The notes under the pieces: generated by a model
The model's database searches: none
What the model was told of the DNA's origin: nothing
The model's input: only the letters and a program-made list of their open reading frames with translations
Part shown: piece by piece, positions 1 through 7,718 of the stretch
Layout of the letters: every line of letters starts with the position of its first letter
Position numbering within the stretch: position 1 is the first letter of the stretch
Position numbers and translations under genes: made by a program
Assembly: GCA_037132075.1 (NCBI GenBank)
Contig: JBAXPV010000058.1
Span: 1-15,870, forward strand
Origin: JBAXPV01 sp037132075
GTDB lineage: Bacteria; Bacteroidota; Bacteroidia; Bacteroidales; CAIXZF01
Direction of reading: 5' to 3'
Length of the DNA: 15,870 nucleotides

Positions 1-187
1 TCTCCAAGTTGTTAATGCTTGTATAGTTCTCATTTTGAAAATAATAGTCAGTGTAAGGTGTATAAAAAATCTTCGTGGCTTCTTCATAATAAGCAGGTTG
101 GTATTGGCTTGAAAATCCACCCAATCCGGAAATAAAGGCATCTCCTTTCTCCAGTAAAATTTCTTTCAGGTAAACAGCAACATCCAT
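1..187 (-). CDS. HU-CCDC81-like N-terminal domain protein (partial, C-terminus outside window)
   Basis: This is the first 62 codons of a gene that runs off the left edge. The protein begins MDVAVYLKEILLEKGDAFIS and continues with GLGGFSSQYQPAYYEE at residues 21-36. A helix, then a G-x-GGF turn and a short Q-P-A strand, match the HU-like fold at the N-terminus of Bacteroidota HU-CCDC81 proteins, which often carry a C-terminal SPOR (peptidoglycan-binding) domain. That C-terminal part cannot be seen here. The ATG overlaps the kdsB stop by one base (TGATG), so translation is probably coupled to kdsB. A second ATG four bases further on is out of frame and soon hits a stop. The family assignment rests on pattern recall. 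An ordinary HU/IHF-type protein is the alternative. Confidence 0.55.
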   Translation of the reverse strand, partial: MDVAVYLKEILLEKGDAFISGLGGFSSQYQPAYYEEATKIFYTPYTDYYFQNENYTSINNLE

Positions 188-939
188 CAGGGCAACTTAT
201 GTTTTAATTTTAAAAGGTCTTCAGGGGTGTCAATCGCCTGGTTTTCAATAGTAGTCAGTTCGACAAATATTCTCATTCCGTTTTCTATCCAGCTGAGTTG
301 TTCCAGGCTTTCAGCCAGGGCAAGCGGACTAGTTTCCAATTTGCTGATACGCTCCAGGGCTTGGGTTTGAAAACCGTATAAGCCTATATGCTTCAGGTAT
401 TTATGATGCTCTGTCCATACCGCTTCTGGCTTGTTACGCTGAAAAGGTATCGGGTATCTGCTGAAATAGATGGCAAAGTTATCTTTATCCCGGATAAGCT
501 TGACCACATTTGTATTAAATAGTTCTTCACTATCCTTAATTTCCTTTGCCAGTGTAGCAATCGGGACGTCTGGTTTCATGAGGCACTGGCAGAGCACTTC
601 GATTTGTGAAGGCTGGATATAGGGTTCGTCACCTTGAAGGTTAATAACCATATCAGGGGTCACATTTCCTTGATTCATAAGTATTTGGAGTACGAAGGCG
701 CATCGTTCAGTGCCACTGTTCAGGGTGTCAGGAGTCATTACTGATTTTCCGCCAAAGCCCAAAACATGATCATGAATGCGGGAATCATCCGTTGCGACAA
801 TAACTTCGGAAAGAATTTCTGCTTTAAGCGCTTGTTCGTAGACTCTTTGGATCATGGTTTTTCCATCGATCATCACCAGGGGTTTTCCTGGAAAGCGGGT
901 AGAGGCATAGCGGGCAGGAATGATGGCAATATTCCGCAT
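187..939 (-). CDS. kdsB: 3-deoxy-manno-octulosonate cytidylyltransferase (CMP-Kdo synthetase)
   Basis: KdsB activates Kdo with CTP to CMP-Kdo in the cytoplasm, the donor used to add Kdo to lipid A, so it implies a Gram-negative envelope with LPS. The 250-residue length is normal for the family. The N-terminal nucleotide-binding signature IPARYASTRFPGKPL is at residues 7-21. SGTERC is at 75-80, QGDEP at 102-106 (metal and nucleotide site), YFSRYPIPF at 158-166, HIGLYGF at 184-190, the LEQL helix near 212, and IDTPEDL at 236-242. The start lies 8 bases after the stop of the upstream kinase gene, with no Shine-Dalgarno sequence, and the stop overlaps the next ATG. The three genes therefore look like one operon. 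Confidence 0.96.
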   Translation of the reverse strand: MRNIAIIPARYASTRFPGKPLVMIDGKTMIQRVYEQALKAEILSEVIVATDDSRIHDHVLGFGGKSVMTPDTLNSGTERCAFVLQILMNQGNVTPDMVINLQGDEPYIQPSQIEVLCQCLMKPDVPIATLAKEIKDSEELFNTNVVKLIRDKDNFAIYFSRYPIPFQRNKPEAVWTEHHKYLKHIGLYGFQTQALERISKLETSPLALAESLEQLSWIENGMRIFVELTTIENQAIDTPEDLLKLKHKLP

Positions 940-947
940 ATCAGGCT

Positions 948-1562
948 TTAAAACAATCCGTGTAACTCAGCATTGATTCGCTCAATCACCATGCCCAGGT
1001 CTTCTGCATTTTCGATAAAATTCACATTATCAACATCAATGATGAGAAGTTTGCCGCCTTTATATTCTGTGACCCAGGCTTCATAGCGTTCATTGAGTCG
1101 TTTGAGGTAATCCAGGCGAATGGCGGCTTCATATTCACGACCGCGTTTTTGGATCTGATTCACCAGGGTTGGGACACTGCCGCGCAGATAAATGAGGAGA
1201 TCCGGAGGTTGGATCACAGAATTCATGAGCTCGAAAAGGGAAAGGTAATTGTCGAAATCCCTGGTACTCATGAGGTTCATGTCGTGGAGGTTGGGCGCGA
1301 AGATATAGGCATCCTCATAGATCGTCCGATCCTGAACAATGGTTTTCTCGCCTTTCCTGAGTTCGATGATGTGGCGGAAGCGACTGTTTAAAAAGTAGAT
1401 CTGCAGGTTGAAGGACCAACGTTGCATATCCTCATAAAAGCTGTTAAGGTAAGGGTTCGTATCCAGATCTTCGAACTGGGGTGTCCAGCCGAAGTGTTTT
1501 GCCAGAAGGCCTGCCAGGGTGGTTTTCCCGGATCCGATGTTGCCTGCGATTGCGATATGCAT
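948..1562 (-). CDS. Deoxynucleoside kinase (dNK family)
   Basis: This is a cytoplasmic salvage enzyme that phosphorylates deoxynucleosides at the 5' position with ATP. The 204 residues fit the deoxyadenosine/deoxyguanosine kinase family. The P-loop GNIGSGKTT is at residues 7-15, and the DRTIYEDA motif at 78-85 corresponds to the family's (D/E)RS-type substrate and base-contacting segment. An R-rich LID with QKRGREYE is at 138-145 after the strand LLIYLRG. Substrate preference (dA, dG, or broader) cannot be read from sequence alone. Its start is ATG, preceded by a candidate promoter in the 89-base gap after the GH3 gene. kdsB follows after 8 bases, so the two are probably cotranscribed. Confidence 0.92.
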   Translation of the reverse strand: MHIAIAGNIGSGKTTLAGLLAKHFGWTPQFEDLDTNPYLNSFYEDMQRWSFNLQIYFLNSRFRHIIELRKGEKTIVQDRTIYEDAYIFAPNLHDMNLMSTRDFDNYLSLFELMNSVIQPPDLLIYLRGSVPTLVNQIQKRGREYEAAIRLDYLKRLNERYEAWVTEYKGGKLLIIDVDNVNFIENAEDLGMVIERINAELHGLF

Positions 1563-1580
1563 AAGGGTAATTTTGTGAGG

Positions 1581-1613
1581 CTAAAATAAGCGAAATTTCG
1601 TATCAGACAAAAA
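1581..1613 (-). promoter_or_regulatory. Candidate promoter of the dNK-kdsB-HU operon
   Basis: On the minus strand TTTTTG (1613-1608) is followed after 19 bases by TATTTTAG (1588-1581), seven of eight matches to the Bacteroidota -7 box TAnnTTTG with the usual spacing. A perfect TATTTTTG lies a little upstream (1615-1608), but its nearest TTG has a spacing of only 15. The direct repeat GATACGA occurs twice here, 19 bases apart. Confidence 0.45.
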
Positions 1614-1651
1614 TAATCGTATCTTATTGACAAGGAATGAGATATGATTAT

Positions 1652-3160
1652 CTACTTCAGGGTTTTAAGAATTTCTTCTACCAGGTCGCGGCTGTTTGAC
1701 AGCCTTGGAACCTTGTATTGGCCCCCAAGCTTGCCTTTTGATTTTAGCCAGTGATAAAAAGAACCTTTTGGTAATGAGCGAATTACAGGTGGATGCAGCA
1801 TCATATTGCGATAGCGTTTGGCTTCATAGTCAGAATTTGCGGATTTGAGTGCATTGTCCAGGATTTCAGTAAAATACTCCAGGCTTTCGGGTTCTTTCTC
1901 AAATTCAATGAGCCATTCGTGAGCAGCTTTGGCATTATCGGCAAGATATACAGGACATGCGGTGTAATCATTGATGATAGCTGAGGTTTTTTCACAGGCG
2001 GTTGCTAAAGCTCTGTCGGAGTTATCGACAATCAGCTCTTCCCCGAAAGCATTGATAAAGGAGCGTGTCCGTCCTGTAACCTGTATTCTGTAGGGACTCA
2101 GGCTTGTGAAACGAATGGTATCCCCGATGAGGTAACGCCACAAACCGGCATTCGTGGAGATGATCAGGGCATAGTTTTCATTGAGTTTCACGTCTTCCAG
2201 TGGTAGTGTCAGGGGGAATTCAGCACCGAGTTGGTCCATTGGCATGAATTCATAAAAGATCCCATAGTCAAGCATCAGCAACATGTCATCGCCATCAATG
2301 GTATCTTGGATTCCAAAAAAACCTTCAGAGGCATTGTAAGTTTCCAGATAGTTGATCCCCAATGGCATAAAATTTCTGTACTGCTCCCTGTAAGGTGTGA
2401 AGCTGACGCCCCCATGCACAAAGAGTTCCAGATTAGGCCAGACCTCTGTTAAGATATTTTTACCGGTCATCTGCATTACTCTTTTGCATAACAGCAGGGT
2501 CCAGGACGGAACCCCGGTAATGGCAGTGACGTTTTCATCCTTAGTAATGCTTGCCATCTGCTCAATTTTCTCCTCCCATTCATCCATCAGTGCGATAGAA
2601 ATAGAGGGCGTTCGCATCAGTTCCACCCAAAATGGCAGGTTTTGCATCAGGATGGCTGAGACGTCACCATGGTAACTCTCTTTATTTTCATTGTCGTAGG
2701 CCCAACTCCCGCCCAGTCCTAAGAGTTTTCCGCTGAAGATTCCTGTTTCAGGTACGTTATTGCAATAGAAGGTTAGCAAGTCTTTTCCACCTTTATAGTG
2801 ACATTCTTCGAGGGCTTCCCAGCTTACGGGGATAAACTTGCTCTTGTCATTGGTCGTCCCGGATGATTTCGCGAACCAGCTTATCTCGCTGGGCCATAAG
2901 ATGTTCTGTTCGCCTGCCCTCAAACGGTCGATATATGGTTTTATGTCCTCATAGGAGTTCACGGGCACGCGTTCTTTGAACTGCCTGAGGGTGCTGATTC
3001 CTGAATAATCATATTTCCTGCCCCATTCGGTGTCTTCAGCTGTGGAGACTAACTTTAAAAAGCAATCTTGTTGCACCTCTTCCGGGTATTTTAAGAAAAA
3101 CTCAATTTGATGAAGTCGTTTCCGGATCAGCCAGGTAAGCACTGAGTTAATTAGGGGCAT
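1652..3160 (-). CDS. GH3-family acyl-adenylate/amido-synthetase-like protein
   Basis: GH3 proteins belong to the ANL adenylating superfamily. Plant members adenylate jasmonate or auxin and join them to amino acids; the substrates of bacterial members are generally unknown. The protein has 502 residues from the chosen start. The P-loop-like ATP motif FAKSSGTTNDKSKFIP is at 96-111, VHGG at 248-251, the adenine-binding YNASEG at 275-280, GLWRYLIGD at 339-347, and the hinge with GRTRSFINAFGEE near 363-375. The C-terminus ends in the familiar GGQYKVPRLSNSRD block. The frame is open a further 37 codons upstream, but that stretch begins at TTG, overlaps divergent ispE and contains the promoter. The ATG at 3160 is therefore preferred. 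The gene stands alone after its promoter, upstream of the dNK group. Confidence 0.9.
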   Translation of the reverse strand: MPLINSVLTWLIRKRLHQIEFFLKYPEEVQQDCFLKLVSTAEDTEWGRKYDYSGISTLRQFKERVPVNSYEDIKPYIDRLRAGEQNILWPSEISWFAKSSGTTNDKSKFIPVSWEALEECHYKGGKDLLTFYCNNVPETGIFSGKLLGLGGSWAYDNENKESYHGDVSAILMQNLPFWVELMRTPSISIALMDEWEEKIEQMASITKDENVTAITGVPSWTLLLCKRVMQMTGKNILTEVWPNLELFVHGGVSFTPYREQYRNFMPLGINYLETYNASEGFFGIQDTIDGDDMLLMLDYGIFYEFMPMDQLGAEFPLTLPLEDVKLNENYALIISTNAGLWRYLIGDTIRFTSLSPYRIQVTGRTRSFINAFGEELIVDNSDRALATACEKTSAIINDYTACPVYLADNAKAAHEWLIEFEKEPESLEYFTEILDNALKSANSDYEAKRYRNMMLHPPVIRSLPKGSFYHWLKSKGKLGGQYKVPRLSNSRDLVEEILKTLK

Positions 3161-3183
3161 GGTAAACAGATTGTTTGGAAAGA

Positions 3184-3215
3184 CAAAAATAACAAAGGTG
3201 ACTGACGGCACAAAA
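3184..3215 (-). promoter_or_regulatory. Promoter of the GH3-family gene
   Basis: On the minus strand TTTTG (3215-3211), a 19-base spacer and TATTTTTG (3191-3184) match the Bacteroidota sigma-A consensus fully. Transcription would start near 3177, giving a leader of only about 17 bases before the ATG at 3160. This excludes the upstream in-frame ATG at 3235, which lies on the wrong side of the promoter. Confidence 0.7.
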
Positions 3216-3219
3216 TAAC

Positions 3220-3227
3220 TAATTTTA
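3220..3227 (+). promoter_or_regulatory. Possible -7 box of ispE
   Basis: TAATTTTA matches seven of eight positions of TAnnTTTG and sits 22 bases before the ispE ATG, as expected from the other genes here. I see no convincing TTG at -33, so this is weak. It shares the 89-base divergent region with the GH3 promoter. Confidence 0.3.
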
Positions 3228-3249
3228 GCGATCATTTCAGAATGAATCC

Positions 3250-4068
3250 ATGATTCTTTTCCCTTTTTCAAAAATAAACCTGGGACTCAGGGTTTTGCGC
3301 AAACGTAAGGATGGTTTTCACGACCTGGATACCTGTTTTTATCCATTCGCTTTGCGTGATATTCTTGAAGCAATCCCTGCAGAACAGGGTTCCGGTACAT
3401 TCACTTTTAGCGGAATCGCAATAGAAGGTGAGCCTGGTAATAATCTTATCGTTAAGGCAGTCAGGCTTTTACAGAATGATTTTAATTTTCCGGATCTTTC
3501 AATGCATTTGCATAAAATCATTCCGATGGGTGCTGGTTTGGGTGGCGGATCCAGTGATGCAGTCTTTGCTTTAAAGCTTGTAAATGCGTTGTATCATCTG
3601 AATCTTTCAAAAGAAATGTTGTTTAATTATGCCGTGAAGCTAGGAAGTGATTGTGCCTTTTTCCTGGAAAATCAAGCTTGCCTGGCCTCAGGTCGGGGAG
3701 ACATCCTTCAACCGATTACGATAACACTAAAAGATTGGTACCTTGTGCTTGTAAAACCTGATATTCATGTCTCTACAAAGGATGCATACCATGGGATTCA
3801 GCCACAGGAGCCTGCCATAAAGCTGCAGGATGCGCTTTTACAGCCCGTCACTACATGGGAATCTTTACTATTTAATGATTTTGAAGAAACTGTGTTTTTA
3901 AAACACCCTGAAATCAGGCATATCAAAGAGGAGTTATACCGCCAGGGCGCTGTTTTTGCGTTGATGAGCGGGAGTGGAGCTTCAGTTTTCGGACTTTTCA
4001 GAGAGAAACCTTCTCTCAAGGAACATTTTCGTGGCGCATTCGTTTTTGAGGACTTATTAACCCTTTGA
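3250..4068 (+). CDS. ispE: 4-diphosphocytidyl-2-C-methyl-D-erythritol kinase
   Basis: IspE phosphorylates CDP-methylerythritol with ATP in the non-mevalonate (MEP) pathway to isopentenyl diphosphate. The 272-residue protein is a GHMP kinase. It has the substrate-binding N-terminus FSKINLGL at 6-13, the ATP loop PMGAGLGGGSSDA at 92-104, the catalytic-Asp segment GSDCAFF at 132-138 (D134), and the C-terminal glycine motif MSGSGASVFG at 239-248. Relatives usually have a proline where A136 stands (GSDCPFF), a mild change next to the catalytic residue. The ATG at 3250 gives the standard N-terminus of the family. The last bases of the gene overlap the -33 element of the holA promoter. The gene is divergent from the GH3 gene. 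Confidence 0.95.
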   Translation: MILFPFSKINLGLRVLRKRKDGFHDLDTCFYPFALRDILEAIPAEQGSGTFTFSGIAIEGEPGNNLIVKAVRLLQNDFNFPDLSMHLHKIIPMGAGLGGGSSDAVFALKLVNALYHLNLSKEMLFNYAVKLGSDCAFFLENQACLASGRGDILQPITITLKDWYLVLVKPDIHVSTKDAYHGIQPQEPAIKLQDALLQPVTTWESLLFNDFEETVFLKHPEIRHIKEELYRQGAVFALMSGSGASVFGLFREKPSLKEHFRGAFVFEDLLTL

Positions 4069-4096
4069 GTTTAGCTCAGAAAAAGCGCTATTTTTG
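4064..4096 (+). promoter_or_regulatory. Promoter of holA, overlapping the ispE stop
   Basis: TTTG (4064-4067), a 21-base spacer and TATTTTTG (4089-4096) form a perfect -7 box with a -33 element that overlaps the ispE stop codon. Transcription would begin around 4103 and the ATG is at 4111, so the leader is only about 8 bases. holA may also be read through from ispE, as no terminator lies between them. Confidence 0.55.
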
Positions 4097-4110
4097 CCGC
4101 TTCTTCTATT

Positions 4111-5112
4111 ATGAAATCATTCGACCAAATACTGACTGACATTAAGAAAAGGGATTTTCAGCCCGTTTACCTGCTTCACGGGGAGGAACCTTACTTCATA
4201 GATGCCATTGAGGATCAGATTGAAGGGAGCCTGCTCAGTGTTGCAGAAAAAGAGTTTAATCAATCCATATTGTATGGTTCAGAGATAGATGCCGGAAGCC
4301 TGATTGACCAGGCAAGGCGATATCCTATGTTCTCTGATTATCAATTGATTATTGTGCGTGAGGCTCAGAAAATGCGCCAGATCGAACAATTGGAAGCTTA
4401 TGCAGAAAAGCCTGTGAAATCGACGATCCTGGTTCTTTGTCATAAATATAAAAAATTGGATGGCCGGACTCGTTTTGCCAAGAATATCGACAAAAATGGT
4501 GTCGTTTTTGAGTCGAAGAAATTGTATGATAACCTGGTCCCTGCCTGGATCACCGCCTATGTTAAAGCAAAGTCGTATAATATTGAGGAAAGGGCTTCTC
4601 AGTTGTTGGCCGAGTATATCGGGACTGACCTGAGTCGGATCACCCAGGAATTTACGAAGTTGACAATCAATATCCCTGCAAATTCTACAATCACAGTTGC
4701 AATCATTGAGAAAAATGTCGGGATCAGCAAAGAGTTTAATATTTTCGAGTTAAGCAGGGCCCTGGGCGAGCGGGATGTCTTGAAATCGAATAAAATTGCC
4801 AGTGTCTTGGGGAAGAATCCGAAAGAAAATCCACTTGTCAAGATCGTCCCGATTTTATTTAACTACTTCACTCGTATTCTTTTATATAAGAATTTTCAAG
4901 GACATCCAGGGGCTAACCTGGCAGGTATTGTTGGGGTGCCACCTATTTTTCTGAAAGAATATGCCAATGCCTCGGGTAAATATCCAATTGGCAAACTTTT
5001 TGATGTGATCTCTATTCTACGTGAATATGACTTGAAAAATAAGGGCGTTGGCAATGAGTCGGCCGACGACAATGAACTGCTTAAGGAGATGATTTATAAG
5101 ATCTTGCACTAA
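4111..5112 (+). CDS. holA: DNA polymerase III subunit delta
   Basis: HolA is the delta subunit of the clamp loader. It opens the sliding clamp ring during DNA replication. The 333-residue length fits the family. The degenerate Walker A region LLHGEEPYFID is at residues 21-31, where the delta family has lost the ATP-binding GKT. The domain I hallmark, 'D..F.QSILYG', follows near residues 48-56. A run reading FNIFELSRALGERD, typical of domain II/III, begins near residue 210. The C-terminal helices continue to the end. It lies 42 bases after ispE and has its own promoter box. Its stop is only 9 bases from the convergent acyl-CoA synthetase stop, and I see no clear terminator in that gap. Confidence 0.94.
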   Translation: MKSFDQILTDIKKRDFQPVYLLHGEEPYFIDAIEDQIEGSLLSVAEKEFNQSILYGSEIDAGSLIDQARRYPMFSDYQLIIVREAQKMRQIEQLEAYAEKPVKSTILVLCHKYKKLDGRTRFAKNIDKNGVVFESKKLYDNLVPAWITAYVKAKSYNIEERASQLLAEYIGTDLSRITQEFTKLTINIPANSTITVAIIEKNVGISKEFNIFELSRALGERDVLKSNKIASVLGKNPKENPLVKIVPILFNYFTRILLYKNFQGHPGANLAGIVGVPPIFLKEYANASGKYPIGKLFDVISILREYDLKNKGVGNESADDNELLKEMIYKILH

Positions 5113-5121
5113 AGTAGGTGC

Positions 5122-6885
5122 TTAATCAAAAAGTTTCACGATTAGATCTGCGTGTTTTTCCTCAATCATCCTTCTTTTAAGTTTTAAAGATGGGGTGAGT
5201 TCTCCGCCGGCCTGGGACCATTCTTTCTCAATAAGTTCGAAATTCTTGATCTGTTCGGTTGCGCCTAAAGACTTGTTCACTTGTTCGATTTCGCTTTTAA
5301 ACTTTTTACGGACGTGAGGTTCTTTGATGATTTCCTGTGGTGAAGTATAAGGGATGTGATTGAGTGTGCACCATGATTTCAGATACATGAAATTAGGGAC
5401 TATCAGTGCTGCGGCATATTTCTGGTTTTCACCTAAAACCATTGACTGGTCAATGAATGCTGATTCAAGGAGTTTGTTTTCAATAAGTTGAGGAGAAACA
5501 TATTTCCCAAATGAGGTCTTGAATATTTCCTTTTTCCGGCCTACGATTTTTAAAAAATCACCTTCAAATTTCCCCAGGTCTCCCGTATGAAACCAACCAT
5601 CCGGTTCAAGAACTTCTTTCGTCATTTCGGGGTTTTTGTAGTAGCCCATCATGATATTCTGGCCTTTACATATAATTTCCCCATCTTCTGCTATTTTCAC
5701 TTCAACGCCATCCAGGCAAGGGCCGACAGTGCCAAAACTGCCTAGTCCTTTTTGAGGCCTGTTGACACATACGATGGGAGAAGTTTCTGTTAAGCCATAA
5801 CCTTCAAGCAATTTTATCCCGGCTGCCCAAAAGACACTGGATAAGCGCATCTGCAAGGCAGCTCCTCCTGAAACAACCAAAGTGAGGTTTCCACCCATGG
5901 CTTGTTTCCATTTCGACAAAACTAGTTTATTGGCCAATTTTAACTGAGTGCGATACATGAAACTACCACGTTTTTCGCGGTCAAAATGAATAGCCAGATG
6001 ATGTGCCCATTGGAAGAGAATCTTTTGAAGAAACGGAAGTTTTGCGCCATTAAGTACAAATTTCTCATACATCTTTTCCAGCACTCTTGGCACAGAACAC
6101 ATGATATGAGGTTTTACTTCCAACATGTTTTCTCCGATAGTAGCCAGGCTCTCAACGTAATATGTTGAATATCCAAGATACTGATATAGATAGTTTATTA
6201 TTCGTTCGTATATGTGTGACAAGGGTAAATAACTAAGGCCTTTAACGCCGGGCATTAGATCCGGGATTGGGCTGGCAGAAACAAAATTACTGACCAGGCC
6301 TTTGTGCGACAGCATCACTCCTTTCGGGTTACCTGTTGTTCCTGAGGTATAGATCATCGTTGCCATGTCTTCCGGTTTCACCAGCTGCATGATTTCATGT
6401 AAGGCATCAGGATCTGCATTTTCTTTTCCTAATGTGATCAGGTCGGCAAGCTTTGGGTTGTCATTGACAGGAACAATGCTATAGATGCTCTGAATACAAC
6501 AGGAGCGTTCTTTGATTCTGACCAGTCGACGGTACAGGTCTTCACTCCCGACAAACATTACTTTAACTTCAGCATGGTTCAGGATATATTCATAGTCTGA
6601 ATCGCTGATTGTCGGGTAAATAGGGATATGAACTGCACCAATCTGCATGATCCCCATGTCGATGAAGTTCCATTCAGGCCGGTTGTTGGCAATGGTTGCA
6701 ATTTTATCACCGGGCTCGATACCCAGTTTCAAAAGACCAAAACTTATATTATCGGCTGCCTCATGGTATTCACGAACAGAGAAGCTGGTCCATTGACCGT
6801 TTTCTTTACCGGATAAAATGTCGGTCTTCCCCGGAAAGTTCTCTTCGCACCAGGGGAGTAGATCGAAGATTCTCTTTACCTCCAT
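5122..6885 (-). CDS. Long-chain acyl-CoA synthetase (AMP-forming)
   Basis: The enzyme activates fatty acids to acyl-CoA through an acyl-adenylate, for lipid synthesis, recycling of exogenous fatty acids or degradation; it probably acts at the inner face of the membrane. The 587 residues match the FadD15/long-chain ligase type. The P-loop YTSGTTGNPKGVMLSH is at 179-194, the adenine motif EGYGLTETSP at 361-370, the ATP-binding GWFHTGDLG at 430-438, the hinge GRKKE at 449-453, and the FGKYVSPQLIE block containing the likely catalytic lysine K461. The ATG at 6885 is preceded by a -7 box and a leader of about 20 bases without a Shine-Dalgarno sequence. Acyl chain length cannot be decided from the sequence. 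The gene converges with holA. Confidence 0.94.
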   Translation of the reverse strand: MEVKRIFDLLPWCEENFPGKTDILSGKENGQWTSFSVREYHEAADNISFGLLKLGIEPGDKIATIANNRPEWNFIDMGIMQIGAVHIPIYPTISDSDYEYILNHAEVKVMFVGSEDLYRRLVRIKERSCCIQSIYSIVPVNDNPKLADLITLGKENADPDALHEIMQLVKPEDMATMIYTSGTTGNPKGVMLSHKGLVSNFVSASPIPDLMPGVKGLSYLPLSHIYERIINYLYQYLGYSTYYVESLATIGENMLEVKPHIMCSVPRVLEKMYEKFVLNGAKLPFLQKILFQWAHHLAIHFDREKRGSFMYRTQLKLANKLVLSKWKQAMGGNLTLVVSGGAALQMRLSSVFWAAGIKLLEGYGLTETSPIVCVNRPQKGLGSFGTVGPCLDGVEVKIAEDGEIICKGQNIMMGYYKNPEMTKEVLEPDGWFHTGDLGKFEGDFLKIVGRKKEIFKTSFGKYVSPQLIENKLLESAFIDQSMVLGENQKYAAALIVPNFMYLKSWCTLNHIPYTSPQEIIKEPHVRKKFKSEIEQVNKSLGATEQIKNFELIEKEWSQAGGELTPSLKLKRRMIEEKHADLIVKLFD

Positions 6886-6912
6886 AAAAAGTTAAATAGG
6901 GAATATTTTACC

Positions 6913-6920
6913 CAAATCTA
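6913..6920 (-). promoter_or_regulatory. -7 box of the acyl-CoA synthetase gene
   Basis: TAGATTTG on the minus strand matches TAnnTTTG fully and lies 27 bases before the ATG. The -33 region is T-rich but has no well-placed TTG. The box comes just after the terminator of the upstream purL-SDR unit, which supports an independent transcript. Confidence 0.5.
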
Positions 6921-6950
6921 AGAAGAAATCAATAAGAAGTTTAGATTGTT

Positions 6951-6974
6951 AAAAAAAACTTACTTTTTGTAAGT
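6951..6974 (-). terminator. Intrinsic terminator of the purL-SDR operon
   Basis: On the minus strand ACTTAC, loop AAAAA and GTAAGT form a 6-bp perfect stem, followed directly by seven T residues. The hairpin begins inside the last codons of the dehydrogenase gene and the stop codon TAA lies in its right arm, so the terminator overlaps the coding end. Confidence 0.7.
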
Positions 6975-7718
6975 GAGCGTTGCCGAGGCCTGGGCAGCGG
7001 GTGAAAGTACCAGGTCGTGAATATTCATATGGCCGGGTACATTGGCTACATACCAGATGACTTCTGCGACATCAGATCCGTTCAGGGGTTCAAAACCGGT
7101 GTAAACACCATCCGCTCTTTCCTGGTCGCCTTTAAACCTCACGAGCGAGAATTCGGTATTGACAGCACCCGGGGCTATTTGGCTAACTTTGATTCCGTGA
7201 GTTACCAGGTCCATGCGCATCCCTTTTGTGAGGGCATCCACGGCAAACTTGCTGGCGCAATATACGTTTCCGTTGGGATAGACTTCTTTTCCGGCGATAG
7301 ATCCGATATTGATAACGTGACCTTGCTTTCTTTCCACCATCCACGGCAGTACTACACGTGAAACATAGAGCAAGCCCTTCACATTGGTGTCGATCATACG
7401 TTCCCAGTCATCAACAATGCCTTCATGGATGGGATTCATACCGACAGCCAGACCTGCATTATTAACAAGGACATCAATAGCATGCCATTGGGGCTCCAGG
7501 CTCAATAAAGCATTATCAACCTGCGATTTATCTCTGACATCAAAGCAAAGACTTATTATTTCAACAGTATAATTGGCCTGAATCCGGGCACGAATCTTTT
7601 CGAGCCTGTCTTCTCTTCGGCCTGTGATGATGAGGTTCCAGCCTCCTGCAGCAAATCTTTCGGCACAACCGAGTCCGATGCCGCTGGTGGCACCTGTAAT
7701 CATGGCAAGTTTTGACAT
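6960..7718 (-). CDS. Short-chain dehydrogenase/reductase (classical SDR, YdfG-like)
   Basis: This is a 252-residue classical SDR with a Rossmann fold. The cofactor motif TGATSGIG is at residues 8-15, NNAG at 86-89, the active-site Asn at N112, the catalytic Ser at S140 (in NIGSIAG), and Y153 and K157 in the YxxxK motif. The basic TGRRE after the second strand suggests NADP(H) rather than NAD(H). Overall it resembles the YdfG family, which oxidises serine, allo-threonine and other 3-hydroxy acids, but the true substrate is open. The ATG follows the purL stop with no intervening base (TAA-ATG), so its translation probably depends on purL. A terminator overlaps its 3' end. Confidence 0.92.
   Translation of the reverse strand: MSKLAMITGATSGIGLGCAERFAAGGWNLIITGRREDRLEKIRARIQANYTVEIISLCFDVRDKSQVDNALLSLEPQWHAIDVLVNNAGLAVGMNPIHEGIVDDWERMIDTNVKGLLYVSRVVLPWMVERKQGHVINIGSIAGKEVYPNGNVYCASKFAVDALTKGMRMDLVTHGIKVSQIAPGAVNTEFSLVRFKGDQERADGVYTGFEPLNGSDVAEVIWYVANVPGHMNIHDLVLSPAAQASATLTYKK

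Noticed and set aside
3161..3271. N-terminal extension of the GH3-family protein (37 codons, to a TTG at 3271, with an ATG at 3235)
   Set aside because: It overlaps the divergent ispE start and contains the GH3 promoter; the ATG at 3235 is upstream of the transcript start. The ATG at 3160 matches the usual N-terminus of the family.
3643..3663. Loss of the usual proline in the GSDCPFF segment of IspE
   Set aside because: Alanine replaces proline but the catalytic Asp and all glycine motifs are intact, so this is ordinary variation and no sign of an inactive enzyme.
5098..5125. Bidirectional terminator between holA and the acyl-CoA synthetase gene
   Set aside because: GCAC/GTGC can pair over only 4-5 bp and there is no T tract on either strand.
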